17,194 bases of DNA, taken from the NCBI GenBank assembly GCA_046542355.1, contig JBKHBN010000039.1, forward strand, positions 1-17,194, given 5' to 3'. Below, one piece after another: positions 1 to 6,600 of this stretch (positions within the stretch are counted from its first letter, which is position 1; each line of letters begins with the position of its first letter). A model generated the notes under the pieces. The model had not been told where the DNA came from. It ran no database searches and saw nothing but the letters and a program-made list of their open reading frames with translations. The translations under genes and the position numbers were made by a program. Source of the DNA: UBA1672 sp046542355. Its GTDB lineage: Bacteria > Pseudomonadota > Alphaproteobacteria > Micavibrionales > Micavibrionaceae.

Positions 1-106
1 CCTTATAGGGCCTTCCCAGAGCTTAACACACTGTCCGAATTTCCAAGACCAGCTCGGTCTCCTTTTCTTCTTTTATTTAACTTTCTTCTCTCATATAAAC
101 TGTCAT

Positions 107-127
107 AAAAACGCCCACAGAAAGGGC
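107..127 (-). terminator. Possible weak intrinsic terminator of the sigma factor gene
   Basis: Read on the minus strand, just after the stop of the sigma factor gene, GCCC (127-124) can pair with GGGC (116-113) across a 7-nt loop. A G and five T residues follow (112-107). The 4-bp stem is short, so this is a tentative call. The rest of positions 1-149 shows no gene. Confidence 0.35.
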
Positions 128-149
128 TTTTCCATCCCTCATGACCTCA

Positions 150-644
150 TTAAGCAGCATGAGCACTTGTATCATCCAAAAGAGCCGCCAGCTGCTCACG
201 GGCGCGGAACAATCGCGAACGCACTGTGCCAACAGGAACGCCCAGATTATCGGCAACCGTTTGATATTTCATACCATTTACACAAATATCGACCAGAACG
301 CGGCGATGTTTTTTATTTAGTCCCTCCATAGCCTCACCAACCTCACTGCAACGCATGTGATGATACTGATTAGCGGGACGAGCCTGACGCTCAATCACAG
401 GATCGGGATCATACATACTCTCGAATTTAACGCGGCGGCGATACTGCCCTGCGAAAATATTGAACATAATCTTCGAGCACCATTTAAAAAGATCCGTCCC
501 CTTTTCAAAGAGATGCTCCTTCTCAAGCGCCCGCAACACCGTAGATTGCAACAAATCATCTGCATCACTCCTGTTTCCGGTTAGTAGATAGGCAAACCCA
601 CGCAGTCCATCCATTTCTTGAATAAGATCATGAGCGTAGAACAT
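150..644 (-). CDS. ECF-family RNA polymerase sigma factor (EcfG-like)
   Basis: This 164-aa protein would direct RNA polymerase to a specific promoter set. Sigma region 2 covers about residues 7-71, including an LLTGNRSDADDLLQ stretch and the FEKGT...W segment seen in EcfG-type sigmas. Region 4 covers about 105-157, with a helix-turn-helix ending VGTVRSRLFRAREQL. The ATG at 644 is preferred to the upstream ATG at 671 because AAGGAGG lies 6 nt before it, inside the longer reading frame. The gene diverges from a response regulator. No NepR-type anti-sigma or PhyR-type partner is visible, although EcfG genes often sit beside them. General stress control is inferred from the family resemblance and from the hdeD/hsp20 genes nearby. 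The sigma-factor call is firm; the EcfG subgroup is moderate. Confidence 0.9.
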   Translation of the reverse strand: MFYAHDLIQEMDGLRGFAYLLTGNRSDADDLLQSTVLRALEKEHLFEKGTDLFKWCSKIMFNIFAGQYRRRVKFESMYDPDPVIERQARPANQYHHMRCSEVGEAMEGLNKKHRRVLVDICVNGMKYQTVADNLGVPVGTVRSRLFRAREQLAALLDDTSAHAA

Positions 645-742
645 TATGTATCCTCCTTCTTGGTAATTCATCTTTTTAGAACAACCAGAGGATAGCGGCT
701 ATTTGTTAGGAGAATTTTTCATCTATGTAATAGTCTTGAAAG

Positions 743-773
743 TTGTTTGTTACAATTTTGTAACAGCTATGCT
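743..773 (+). promoter_or_regulatory. Candidate promoter/operator upstream of the response regulator
   Basis: The 138-bp gap between the divergent sigma factor and regulator genes contains a perfect palindrome at 749-764: GTTACAA, two bases, TTGTAAC. It lies between a TTGTTT (743-748) and a TATGCT (768-773). These could be -35 and -10 hexamers, although the 19-nt spacing is long. A dimeric regulator bound there would block that promoter. The palindrome is directly visible; the promoter assignment is weak. Confidence 0.35.
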
Positions 774-809
774 AATCTGAAGCTTCTCAATTCAGTAAAA
801 GGAAACAGG

Positions 810-1544
810 ATGACAGCTTAAGCCACAATTCTGGCGCTTGATAATGATGAAAAAACCCAAACAGAGGTTAAGAATTATCTGGAAAAACAAGGTTACATTT
901 TCATAGGAAAGCGTTACGGGGAAGATTTTATTAAAATTTTTGAGCGTATTCACCCCGATTTAATTTTACTGGATATTCAGTTACCCGATAAAGACGGTAT
1001 ATCACTTATAACCCAGATCCGCTCGCGCACATCCTCCCCAATTTTGGTCATCAGCGAAAAGAAAACCATGATGGATAAAGTGGTCGGCCTTGAGGTCGGC
1101 GCCGACGATTATATCGGCAAGCCTTTTGAAATGAGGGAATTGGCTGCGCGTATAAAAGCACATTTACGTCTCGTAAAAAAAGTAGAGCAAGATGTAATCG
1201 CCGATCAGGAAAACGAAGGCGCAAAAATCATTCATTTCGGCCATTGGTATCTGGACCTAAACCGTCACGAACTTCTTGATGAAAACAAAAAAGCACTCGA
1301 TATGACACCAGGCGAAATTGAAATGCTCACCGCTTTAACCAAATCACCACGCAAGGCATTAACCCACGATCAATTATTCGATTTAACACGCGAGCGCGAT
1401 TATGAAGGCTTCGACCGAGCCGTAGATGTACAAATCTCTCGTATCCGCCAGAAAATCGGCGATGATAAGCGCAAAAAGCCTTTTATCAAGACCGTGCGCG
1501 GCATCGGCTATATGCTGGACACGCAAACACAAATCATAGAATAA
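810..1544 (+). CDS. OmpR/PhoB-family response regulator with an in-frame TAA at codon 4
   Basis: The frame from ATG 810 (preceded by AAAGGAAACAGG) reads M-T-A-stop, then runs open to 1544 and encodes a complete two-domain regulator of about 244 codons. Receiver: phospho-acceptor D55 in LLLDIQLPDKDG-like context (ILLDIQLPDKDG), switch S82, and K104 in DDYIGKPF. The winged-helix DNA-binding domain ends SRIRQKIGDDKRKK...VRGIGYML. The acidic pocket reads LDND, so the residue matching CheY D13 is Asn12. After the TAA at 819-821 there is no in-frame ATG, GTG or TTG until TTG 1044, which would remove most of the receiver. Translation may start at a rare codon (ATT 828 or CTG 831). Otherwise the gene is freshly broken, or the base is a sequencing error. 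No histidine kinase gene lies nearby. Confidence 0.75.
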
Positions 1545-1610
1545 CCACCCTCTCTCTACCAACAAACACAAAACCAAAGCGCGCCACGCTCCTCACCAGA
1601 AGAATTGCTG

Positions 1611-1635
1611 GGAACTTTTTGTGCGCGGGCGCATT
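1611..1635 (+). promoter_or_regulatory. Candidate ECF (EcfG-type) promoter for the hdeD-hsp20-antiporter genes
   Basis: GGAAC (1611-1615) and CATT (1632-1635) are separated by 16 nt. The known alphaproteobacterial EcfG/SigT consensus is GGAAC, 16-17 nt, CGTT, so the match is full at -35 and three of four at -10. It lies 27 bp upstream of the hdeD ATG at 1662, a plausible place for a transcript start near 1642. Use by the sigma factor encoded at 150-644 is an inference. Confidence 0.45.
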
Positions 1636-1661
1636 GGCTGGGACAAGAAAGGAGATATAAA

Positions 1662-2237
1662 ATGTTTGCATCACATTACTATAATGATGACATAGTTGAT
1701 AGCACGACGCATGAGATCAAAAGCCACCGTGGCTGGTACATTTTTGAAGGGCTACTTTTTATTCTAATTGGTATGGCAGCCTTTTCCATGCCCGGCATAA
1801 CCGCTCTGACAATTGAGTTTTTGCTGGCAACCTTGTTTCTTGTCGGCGGCGTTATACGCTTTACAAACGGTATTCTGGTTGAGCGCTACCGCTGGTGGCG
1901 GCTTTTATCAGGCTCAGTCTATGCCATAGCAGGCGCCGCAATATTTATGTGGCCAATCGCCGGACTAACAGCACTTCTGGCCGTTGTAGGCGCGCTCTTG
2001 TTAATGGAGGGCATTTTCGATATTGGCATAGCAATGACCATGCGTCCTGCCAGAAACTGGGGCTGGATGGCAGTTTCAGGCGTTATGAGCCTCGTGCTTG
2101 GCATTCTCGTTTTTGCCGGATTTCCTGCAACAGGAATCCTGTATCTGGCAATAGCACTGGGTCTTAGCTTTATGCTCTACGGCATAGCAATACTTGCAAT
2201 TGCCTTTAAATCAGACAAGCCGATTAAACCTGTATAA
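1662..2237 (+). CDS. HdeD-family (DUF308) integral membrane protein
   Basis: This 191-aa, strongly hydrophobic protein has about six membrane segments arranged as repeated hairpins, typical of the HdeD/DUF308 family. In E. coli HdeD is linked to acid resistance at high cell density; the molecular activity of the family is not established. The N-terminal 25 or so residues are polar and probably cytoplasmic. The Gly/Ala-rich helices include GLLFILIGMAAF and AGAAIFMWPIAGL. The ATG at 1662 is chosen because AAAGGAGATATAAA precedes it, whereas the upstream in-frame TTG at 1605 has no such site and falls within the candidate promoter. It is the first gene of a probable three-gene operon, with only 22 nt to the heat-shock gene. 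Confidence 0.85.
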   Translation: MFASHYYNDDIVDSTTHEIKSHRGWYIFEGLLFILIGMAAFSMPGITALTIEFLLATLFLVGGVIRFTNGILVERYRWWRLLSGSVYAIAGAAIFMWPIAGLTALLAVVGALLLMEGIFDIGIAMTMRPARNWGWMAVSGVMSLVLGILVFAGFPATGILYLAIALGLSFMLYGIAILAIAFKSDKPIKPV

Positions 2238-2259
2238 CAACAAATAAGGAGATAAAAAC

Positions 2260-2784
2260 ATGAAAACATCAGATTTAAAACCTTGGAACTGGTTCAAAGA
2301 TGAAAATGAAGAAAACAACAAGCATTTCTTCCCGCCCTCTCACAAAAATACTCAGGATATGTGGCAAAATATGCAAAACCAAATGGGCGAGATGTTTGAA
2401 GCGATGCAAAAAAACATGCCCGCATGGTCAAAAAAATTCATAAAGCCAGACATCAATATCCGGGAAACCGAAAAGCTCTATGAGATCACGGCAGAAATTC
2501 CCGGCGTTGACGAGAACAACATCACGCTGGAAATAACAGATCACAGCTTGATACTAAAAGGCGAAAAAAAGGCCGAGCATGAGGAAGAAAGTCAAAAAGA
2601 CGGAGAGTTTCATATGATCGAGCGCTCTTATGGTTCTTTCAAACGCATTCTCAACCTTCCCGATGACATAAAACCCGAGAGTGCCGAAGCGTCTTTTGAC
2701 AAAGGTGTACTCAACATCAAACTTGAGCGTGAGCCGGCTTCTGAAAACCGCCGTAAAATCAAAATTAAAAAACAAGCGGCCTAA
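2260..2784 (+). CDS. Small heat-shock protein, Hsp20/alpha-crystallin family
   Basis: This 174-aa ATP-independent holdase chaperone would bind unfolding proteins during stress. The N-terminal ~60 residues are Met- and Gln-rich (MWQNMQNQMGEMFEAMQ), a substrate-binding arm. The alpha-crystallin domain spans about residues 62-165, from PDINIRETEKLYEITAEIPG to the signature FDKGVLNIKLER. A C-terminal IKI motif (KIKIKK) matches the IxI anchor used in oligomer assembly. AAGGAG lies 8 nt before the ATG. Only 22 nt separate it from hdeD and 23 nt from the antiporter gene, so all three are probably co-transcribed from the candidate ECF promoter. The family call is firm. Confidence 0.95.
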   Translation: MKTSDLKPWNWFKDENEENNKHFFPPSHKNTQDMWQNMQNQMGEMFEAMQKNMPAWSKKFIKPDINIRETEKLYEITAEIPGVDENNITLEITDHSLILKGEKKAEHEEESQKDGEFHMIERSYGSFKRILNLPDDIKPESAEASFDKGVLNIKLEREPASENRRKIKIKKQAA

Positions 2785-2807
2785 TATAACAGGAGCAAAA
2801 AACCGGC

Positions 2808-3851
2808 ATGGTGGCTTTGAATATAATCGAGACACTATCCCTGTGGCAAATGGTCGGCATATTTTGTGTATGCGCGGCCATTACCGCCGTTGCAGGAACA
2901 AAGCTCACTATTATCGCGGAAGAACTGGCAAAGATATCGGGTCTCGGACAAGCGCTGGTCGGCGCTGTAGCCATCGGTATCGTAACTTCGCTTTCAGGAG
3001 TTATAGTTGCCTTCTACACAGCCTTCGAAGGTCACACAGCCATATCAATTGCCACATCCGTAGGAGGATTACCGGCACAAACAGTATTTTTGGCCATAGC
3101 TGACCTGACCTATCGCAAAGTCAATCTTGAGCACGCCTCTGCATCTCTGGAGAATCTCTCACAATCAGCATTGCTCTTTATCCTGTTATCTTTGCCGCTA
3201 TTAGCTTTCGCCTCACCGCAAATAACATTTTATAGAGTGCATCCCGTAACGCCCGTTTTGTTTATAACCTACATCTTTGGCCTTCATATCGTAAGACAAG
3301 TCAAAAAAGATCCGATGTGGTATCCGCGCAAAACACAGCATACCCAAAAAGAAAAGGAGGGAACATCAAAACAAGGAGATGATAATTCTGTGCGCACACT
3401 TGTAATCAACTTCCTTACACTGGCATTCCTCTTAACTATAACCGGCCTCACCTTAGCACAAACCGCCATCAGCCTGAGTGAAAAAACAGGTATTTCAGAA
3501 ACAGTATTCGGAGCTTTGTTCACAGCAATCAGCACCTCACTGCCCGAACTGATCACCACATTAACCGCCGTGCGGCGTAAAGCACTTAATCTTGCTGTAG
3601 GAAATATCATCGGTGGCAACAGCTTTGATGTTCTATTCATTGCCGGCGCAGACATATTCTACCGTGAAGGCTCGCTGTATCATAGAATTGAGACAGCCCA
3701 CATCGGAATCATCACAGCTTCAATGCTTATGACCGGATTTCTTATGCTCGGTCTGCTGCGACGAGAAAAACAAGGCCCCGCCTCCATAGGCTTTGAAAGC
3801 TTTATAATACTGGGAATTTATATTGTTATGACAGGTCTGTTGTTTGTATAG
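2808..3851 (+). CDS. CaCA-superfamily cation antiporter (sodium/calcium exchanger-like)
   Basis: This 347-aa membrane protein has about ten hydrophobic segments in two halves joined by a charged loop at about residues 162-195. The second half has a canonical alpha repeat: TSLPEL at 243-248 and GNIIGGNS at 265-272. The first half has the same architecture but reads TSLSG at 60-64, without the repeat's Glu, and GGLPAQT at 86-92 in place of GN-GSN. From memory, a bacterial subgroup with AAQT-FLAIAD and NLEHA motifs looks like this, so it may be an altered-function branch rather than a broken gene. The transported ion cannot be told from sequence. It is the last gene of the stress operon. The ATG at 2808 has AGGAG about 12 nt upstream. 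No clear terminator follows. Confidence 0.8.
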   Translation: MVALNIIETLSLWQMVGIFCVCAAITAVAGTKLTIIAEELAKISGLGQALVGAVAIGIVTSLSGVIVAFYTAFEGHTAISIATSVGGLPAQTVFLAIADLTYRKVNLEHASASLENLSQSALLFILLSLPLLAFASPQITFYRVHPVTPVLFITYIFGLHIVRQVKKDPMWYPRKTQHTQKEKEGTSKQGDDNSVRTLVINFLTLAFLLTITGLTLAQTAISLSEKTGISETVFGALFTAISTSLPELITTLTAVRRKALNLAVGNIIGGNSFDVLFIAGADIFYREGSLYHRIETAHIGIITASMLMTGFLMLGLLRREKQGPASIGFESFIILGIYIVMTGLLFV

Positions 3852-3899
3852 GTGTTTAGTCCCACGGTGTGGAGGGATCGTATATAAAGAGATTTCAAC

Positions 3900-3935
3900 T
3901 GATGTGGTCCTTTTTGATTGGACAGGACCACATCA
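3900..3935. repeat. Perfect 11-bp inverted repeat (hairpin) beside the transposase remnant
   Basis: TGATGTGGTCC (3900-3910) is the exact reverse complement of GGACCACATCA (3925-3935), with a 14-nt loop. No T-run follows on either strand, so it is not a standard intrinsic terminator. It sits 49 bp after the antiporter stop and directly at the left edge of recognisable transposase coding sequence. It could be an insertion-associated structure or an RNA-stabilising hairpin for the stress operon. Confidence 0.6.
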
Positions 3936-4357
3936 TTCCGTTATCGTCTGAACAAGGCGCTGAAGCGTGCGGAGAACGAAACGATCAAGGGCGGCGGCGT
4001 TCCCCAGGACTGGGCGGACAAACCGGCGAAGTTGCGCCAGAAGGACACGGACGCGCGCTGGACAAAAAAGAACGGCGGTTCAAGCTGATCCGCTCGCACA
4101 TCCATCACAAGGGACACCGGAACAAGCCGCTCTCGAAGTACAAGCAACAGGTCAACAAACGGCGTTCGAAAGTGCGCGTGCGCGTTGAGCATGTCTTCGG
4201 GCATCAGCAAAACAACATGGGCGGAACGCTCGTGCGCACAATCGGCATGGCAAGGGCGAAAACGAAGATCGGCCTGAAAAACCTGGCCTATAATATGCAG
4301 CGCTTTGTTTTCCTGCTCCGCACCGGCCAGAGATGCGGACAACCCTCGCCCGTATAG
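3918..4357 (+). pseudogene. IS5-family transposase remnant, frameshifted and internally deleted
   Basis: Two transposase pieces lie in different frames. The frame open from 3918 to the TGA at 4086-4088 reads RAENETIKGGGVPQDW...KLRQKDTDARWTKKNG, a conserved pre-catalytic part of IS5-family transposases. From about 4074 a second frame reads FKLIRSHIHHKGHRNKPLS...VRVRVEHVFG...LVRTIGMARAKTKIGLKNLAYNMQRF, the conserved C-terminus with the last catalytic Glu in RVEHVFG. The segments that normally hold the first two catalytic Asp residues (YGYKNH-VD and ADSAY regions) are missing, as is the N-terminus. The remnant therefore cannot transpose by itself. It is visibly GC-richer than its neighbours, consistent with arrival by transfer. 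The family call is firm; the subgroup is not assigned. Confidence 0.85.
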
Positions 4358-4654
4358 CGCCTAAAGCAATGGATTACGGAAAAAACGGGGCCGGAAAACA
4401 GCCGGAAAATCAGGAAAAACTGGAGCATCACATGATCCGACAGCATCTTTGCTCCAGACATCGGTACTTTACGCTGTTTCTAGAGGTGCCCTATAAGAAG
4501 TCCGGCCATTGCCACATTGTGCAGTCTTGGGTCGTGAATTCGTACTAAAAAGATGCGTAAAAATGCTTGTGCGATGATTTCGCAATTAGAACAAGTACTT
4601 ACAGCGGATCAGCCTTTTATTTTAGTCAACTATGGTGCACCAGCCTTTATAACA
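4358..4654. other. Gene-free stretch after the transposase remnant
   Basis: No convincing gene was found. Short ORFs here lack ribosome sites and recognisable protein sequence, and one from ATG 4553 runs through the terminator and antisense to the next gene. The segment at 4464-4491, ending CTAGAGGTGCCC, could be the right end of the insertion element, but no matching left terminal repeat was found. Confidence 0.4.
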
Positions 4655-4683
4655 AAAAACCGCCCGGCATTTCAACCGGGCGG
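4654..4683 (-). terminator. Strong intrinsic terminator of the 4708-5172 gene
   Basis: On the minus strand CCGCCCGG (4683-4676) pairs perfectly with CCGGGCGG (4667-4660) across an 8-nt loop, and a run of six T residues follows (4659-4654). It begins 24 nt after the stop of the minus-strand gene at 4708. This is a textbook Rho-independent terminator and supports that gene being transcribed. Confidence 0.9.
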
Positions 4684-4707
4684 CATTTCATCTACGCAGT
4701 ATAATCT

Positions 4708-5172
4708 CTACACACAAAGCTCTGCAAACGCCGATAATTCAGGATGTTCCTTACAATATTCGCGCGCGCCCCCAGACAAAGGCGAAACAAGAGTCAAAAA
4801 CTCATCCCTTAAACCTAATTTTTCAGCAGTTCTAACATAGGCTGCTGCAAGAGCAACATAATTTTCTGCAGAATCATCATGCCCTCCCAGCACACACAAA
4901 GCCCGCATTTGATCCTCAAATGGCGCCAAACTCAAAAACTGAGCCACTGCAGAATCTTCAAGCATCTGCTCTACCCTTTCTGATGTAACACGCTCACCAA
5001 GAATAGCTCGTGCCTGAGCTTCAGTAATACTCAGTGAATGCTCTCCCGGCCTCTGACCTGCGAGCTGCTCTGCACGATACTGCCGCACGCACGCTCTGAG
5101 ATGTCCATTAACATTTTGGACAAACGCTCTTGCCAACTGCCCAACATAGTGGTCTCTTACATCCGTATTCAT
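4708..5172 (-). CDS. Hypothetical protein, 154 aa
   Basis: I do not recognise this protein. It is soluble and appears mostly alpha-helical, rich in Ala, Leu, Glu and Arg, with no signal peptide or membrane segment. It contains a GRPGEHSLSITEAQAR stretch near residue 45 and four Cys residues, the last in the C-terminal ELCV. ATG 5172 is preferred over GTG 5175, with a weak AAAGAG 6 nt upstream. A TTGACA on the minus strand (5247-5242) could be a -35 element, but no good -10 was found. The strong terminator downstream supports a real, independently transcribed gene. It lies between the transposase remnant and the glycan locus, so it may be accessory. Nothing suggests a role in glycan synthesis. 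Confidence 0.65.
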   Translation of the reverse strand: MNTDVRDHYVGQLARAFVQNVNGHLRACVRQYRAEQLAGQRPGEHSLSITEAQARAILGERVTSERVEQMLEDSAVAQFLSLAPFEDQMRALCVLGGHDDSAENYVALAAAYVRTAEKLGLRDEFLTLVSPLSGGAREYCKEHPELSAFAELCV

Positions 5173-5282
5173 CACAAACTCTTTCTTAAATTGTACCCTG
5201 ACGGGCTAACCAACAGCTAGTTACCATAAGATTAATTGCAATGTCAATTTTTACATGAAAAAAACGGAGAAAACGTCACTAT

Positions 5283-5969
5283 CTAGCGCTTGGTGGCCTC
5301 TATAAAAAACCCAAGAGAAGAAAAAGGAAGATCACCAACAAACTTTTTCCCAAGCCTTAGCCCAAGCCAGACATAAAGCCAATCTTTAAGCAACGCACAG
5401 TGAAGGCGCAGTGTTTTAAACGGCCCTGGAATTCCCGAGCACACCAGCCCGGTACTAAACGGCCCCCACAAAAGCGGCGTAACTTTAATATCGACAAAGC
5501 CGATCTCCTGCAAAGTTTCCCGCCACCACATATCCGTAGGTCTGAAATAATCCTGAGGATAGGCATGAATCGGATAAAGAAATGGAGTCGCACATACGAG
5601 CCGCCCCCCTGATTTAAGAACCTTGAAAAGCTGCCCCAAAGAAAAGCGGGCATCAAAAATATGCTCAAACGTATTCATAGAAAGCGCAACATCATAATGA
5701 CCCTGAGGACATGGAAGATCCTGCCCCACAGACGTCAACCATGTTGGCTCCATAGAGGTATCTATATTCACCGATTCATAAGAATCAAAAGCAACAAACT
5801 TATGGTAATCAGCGTTGCCGCCCCCGCCAAAATCAAGAACCTTGCCTTTAAACTCTGTGCCCCTCAACACTTCATACTGCAAAATCCGCAGAATGCTGAA
5901 CTGACCCGTTTTAGGAAAAAAGAGATCTTTATAACGACGCCATGACGGAAAATTAAGCGGCTCCATCAT
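5283..5969 (-). CDS. Class I SAM-dependent methyltransferase (Methyltransf_11-like)
   Basis: This 228-aa cytoplasmic enzyme would transfer a methyl group from S-adenosylmethionine; its acceptor is unknown. Motif I for SAM binding is VLDFGGGGNADY at residues 44-55. The post-motif acidic strand is VNID near 67-70. The central YDVALSMNTFEHIF at 92-105 is typical of Methyltransf_11 enzymes, followed by GGRLVCATPF and a YPQDYFRPT segment. The ATG at 5969 is chosen because it overlaps the stop of the upstream methyltransferase as ATGA, which implies translational coupling. A start at 6023 would extend 54 nt into that gene. It is the last gene of a minus-strand GT2-methyltransferase-methyltransferase unit, so a sugar or glycan-lipid acceptor is inferred. 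No clear terminator follows. Confidence 0.85.
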   Translation of the reverse strand: MMEPLNFPSWRRYKDLFFPKTGQFSILRILQYEVLRGTEFKGKVLDFGGGGNADYHKFVAFDSYESVNIDTSMEPTWLTSVGQDLPCPQGHYDVALSMNTFEHIFDARFSLGQLFKVLKSGGRLVCATPFLYPIHAYPQDYFRPTDMWWRETLQEIGFVDIKVTPLLWGPFSTGLVCSGIPGPFKTLRLHCALLKDWLYVWLGLRLGKKFVGDLPFSSLGFFIEATKR

Positions 5970-6577
5970 ACTTCCCGCTTCCTGATCATGAACAAAGCAC
6001 CATAAGCAAATGCATTGGGCCACTGCTCCGACAACCAGCTTTCAACAGGCTCTGCAATTGCCTTTGTGCGCCCACGCTCAGGGGTGATTTTGTAAACACT
6101 CACATCATGACCCTTGGCGTTTGTCTCAATAAAATTCACCGCCTCATCATAGGACAAAACCCAGCGGTGCCTGTCCATCACAGGCTGAGCCGGAAAAGCA
6201 TATTTTCCTGAAAGCCCCTTACCAAGTAAAAAATTCAAGCGAAACTTTATGTAATACATATTGGGCAAAGACACAAAAACCGCCTTTTTAGCAACGCGCA
6301 TCGCCTCTGCAAACGTCTTGTGCGCATTGTCCAGATGCTCCAGAACATCAAGCGCTGTTACAATGTCGAAAGAATTATCTTTAAATTGCGGCAAGCCCTC
6401 TTCCAGATTGCACTCAAACACGCCCTCCCCGGCGATAAAATCAGTGCCGTGATATTCCCTGCAGCTCTTCAAGAGCGGCTTGAGATCCATCGTTCTGCAG
6501 CCCAGATCCAACACGCTGTAATCTTCAAAATTCTGATTTATAAGATCAGCACACATAGGCAAACGTCTAAGAGACAT
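5966..6577 (-). CDS. Class I SAM-dependent methyltransferase
   Basis: This 203-aa protein has a Rossmann-type methyltransferase core. SVLDLGCRTMDL at residues 21-32 is motif I, although it lacks the usual second and third glycines. NSFDIVTALDVLEHLDN at 68-84 is the motif II/III region typical of MetW- and UbiG-like enzymes. VFVSLPNMYYIKFR around residues 100-113 is the following strand. The C-terminal half, with a DRHRWVLSYDEA segment, probably holds the acceptor site. It starts 23 nt after the GT2 stop, with AGGAA 9 nt before the ATG, and its stop overlaps the next methyltransferase by 4 bp. The acceptor is unknown; O-methylation of a sugar or glycan precursor fits the neighbourhood. Confidence 0.83.
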   Translation of the reverse strand: MSLRRLPMCADLINQNFEDYSVLDLGCRTMDLKPLLKSCREYHGTDFIAGEGVFECNLEEGLPQFKDNSFDIVTALDVLEHLDNAHKTFAEAMRVAKKAVFVSLPNMYYIKFRLNFLLGKGLSGKYAFPAQPVMDRHRWVLSYDEAVNFIETNAKGHDVSVYKITPERGRTKAIAEPVESWLSEQWPNAFAYGALFMIRKREV

Positions 6578-6600
6578 ATCAATCGTTCCTGTTCTTCTTG

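Noticed and set aside
1..12. CTTATAGGGC at 2-11 matches, in inverted orientation, GCCCTATAAG at 4488-4497, possibly paired insertion-element ends
   Set aside because: Only 10 bp match, similarity stops immediately beyond, and ten-base matches found after the fact are expected by chance in 17 kb.
3941..4342. Minus-strand 133-aa ORF
   Set aside because: It is antisense to the transposase remnant, whose sequence is recognisable on the plus strand.
4553..4840. Plus-strand 95-aa ORF from ATG 4553
   Set aside because: It runs through a strong minus-strand terminator and antisense to the 4708-5172 gene, has no good ribosome site, and shows no recognisable protein features.
5242..5247. TTGACA on the minus strand as a full promoter for the 4708-5172 gene
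   Set aside because: The -35 is perfect, but no acceptable -10 hexamer lies 16-18 nt downstream, so it was not listed as a promoter.
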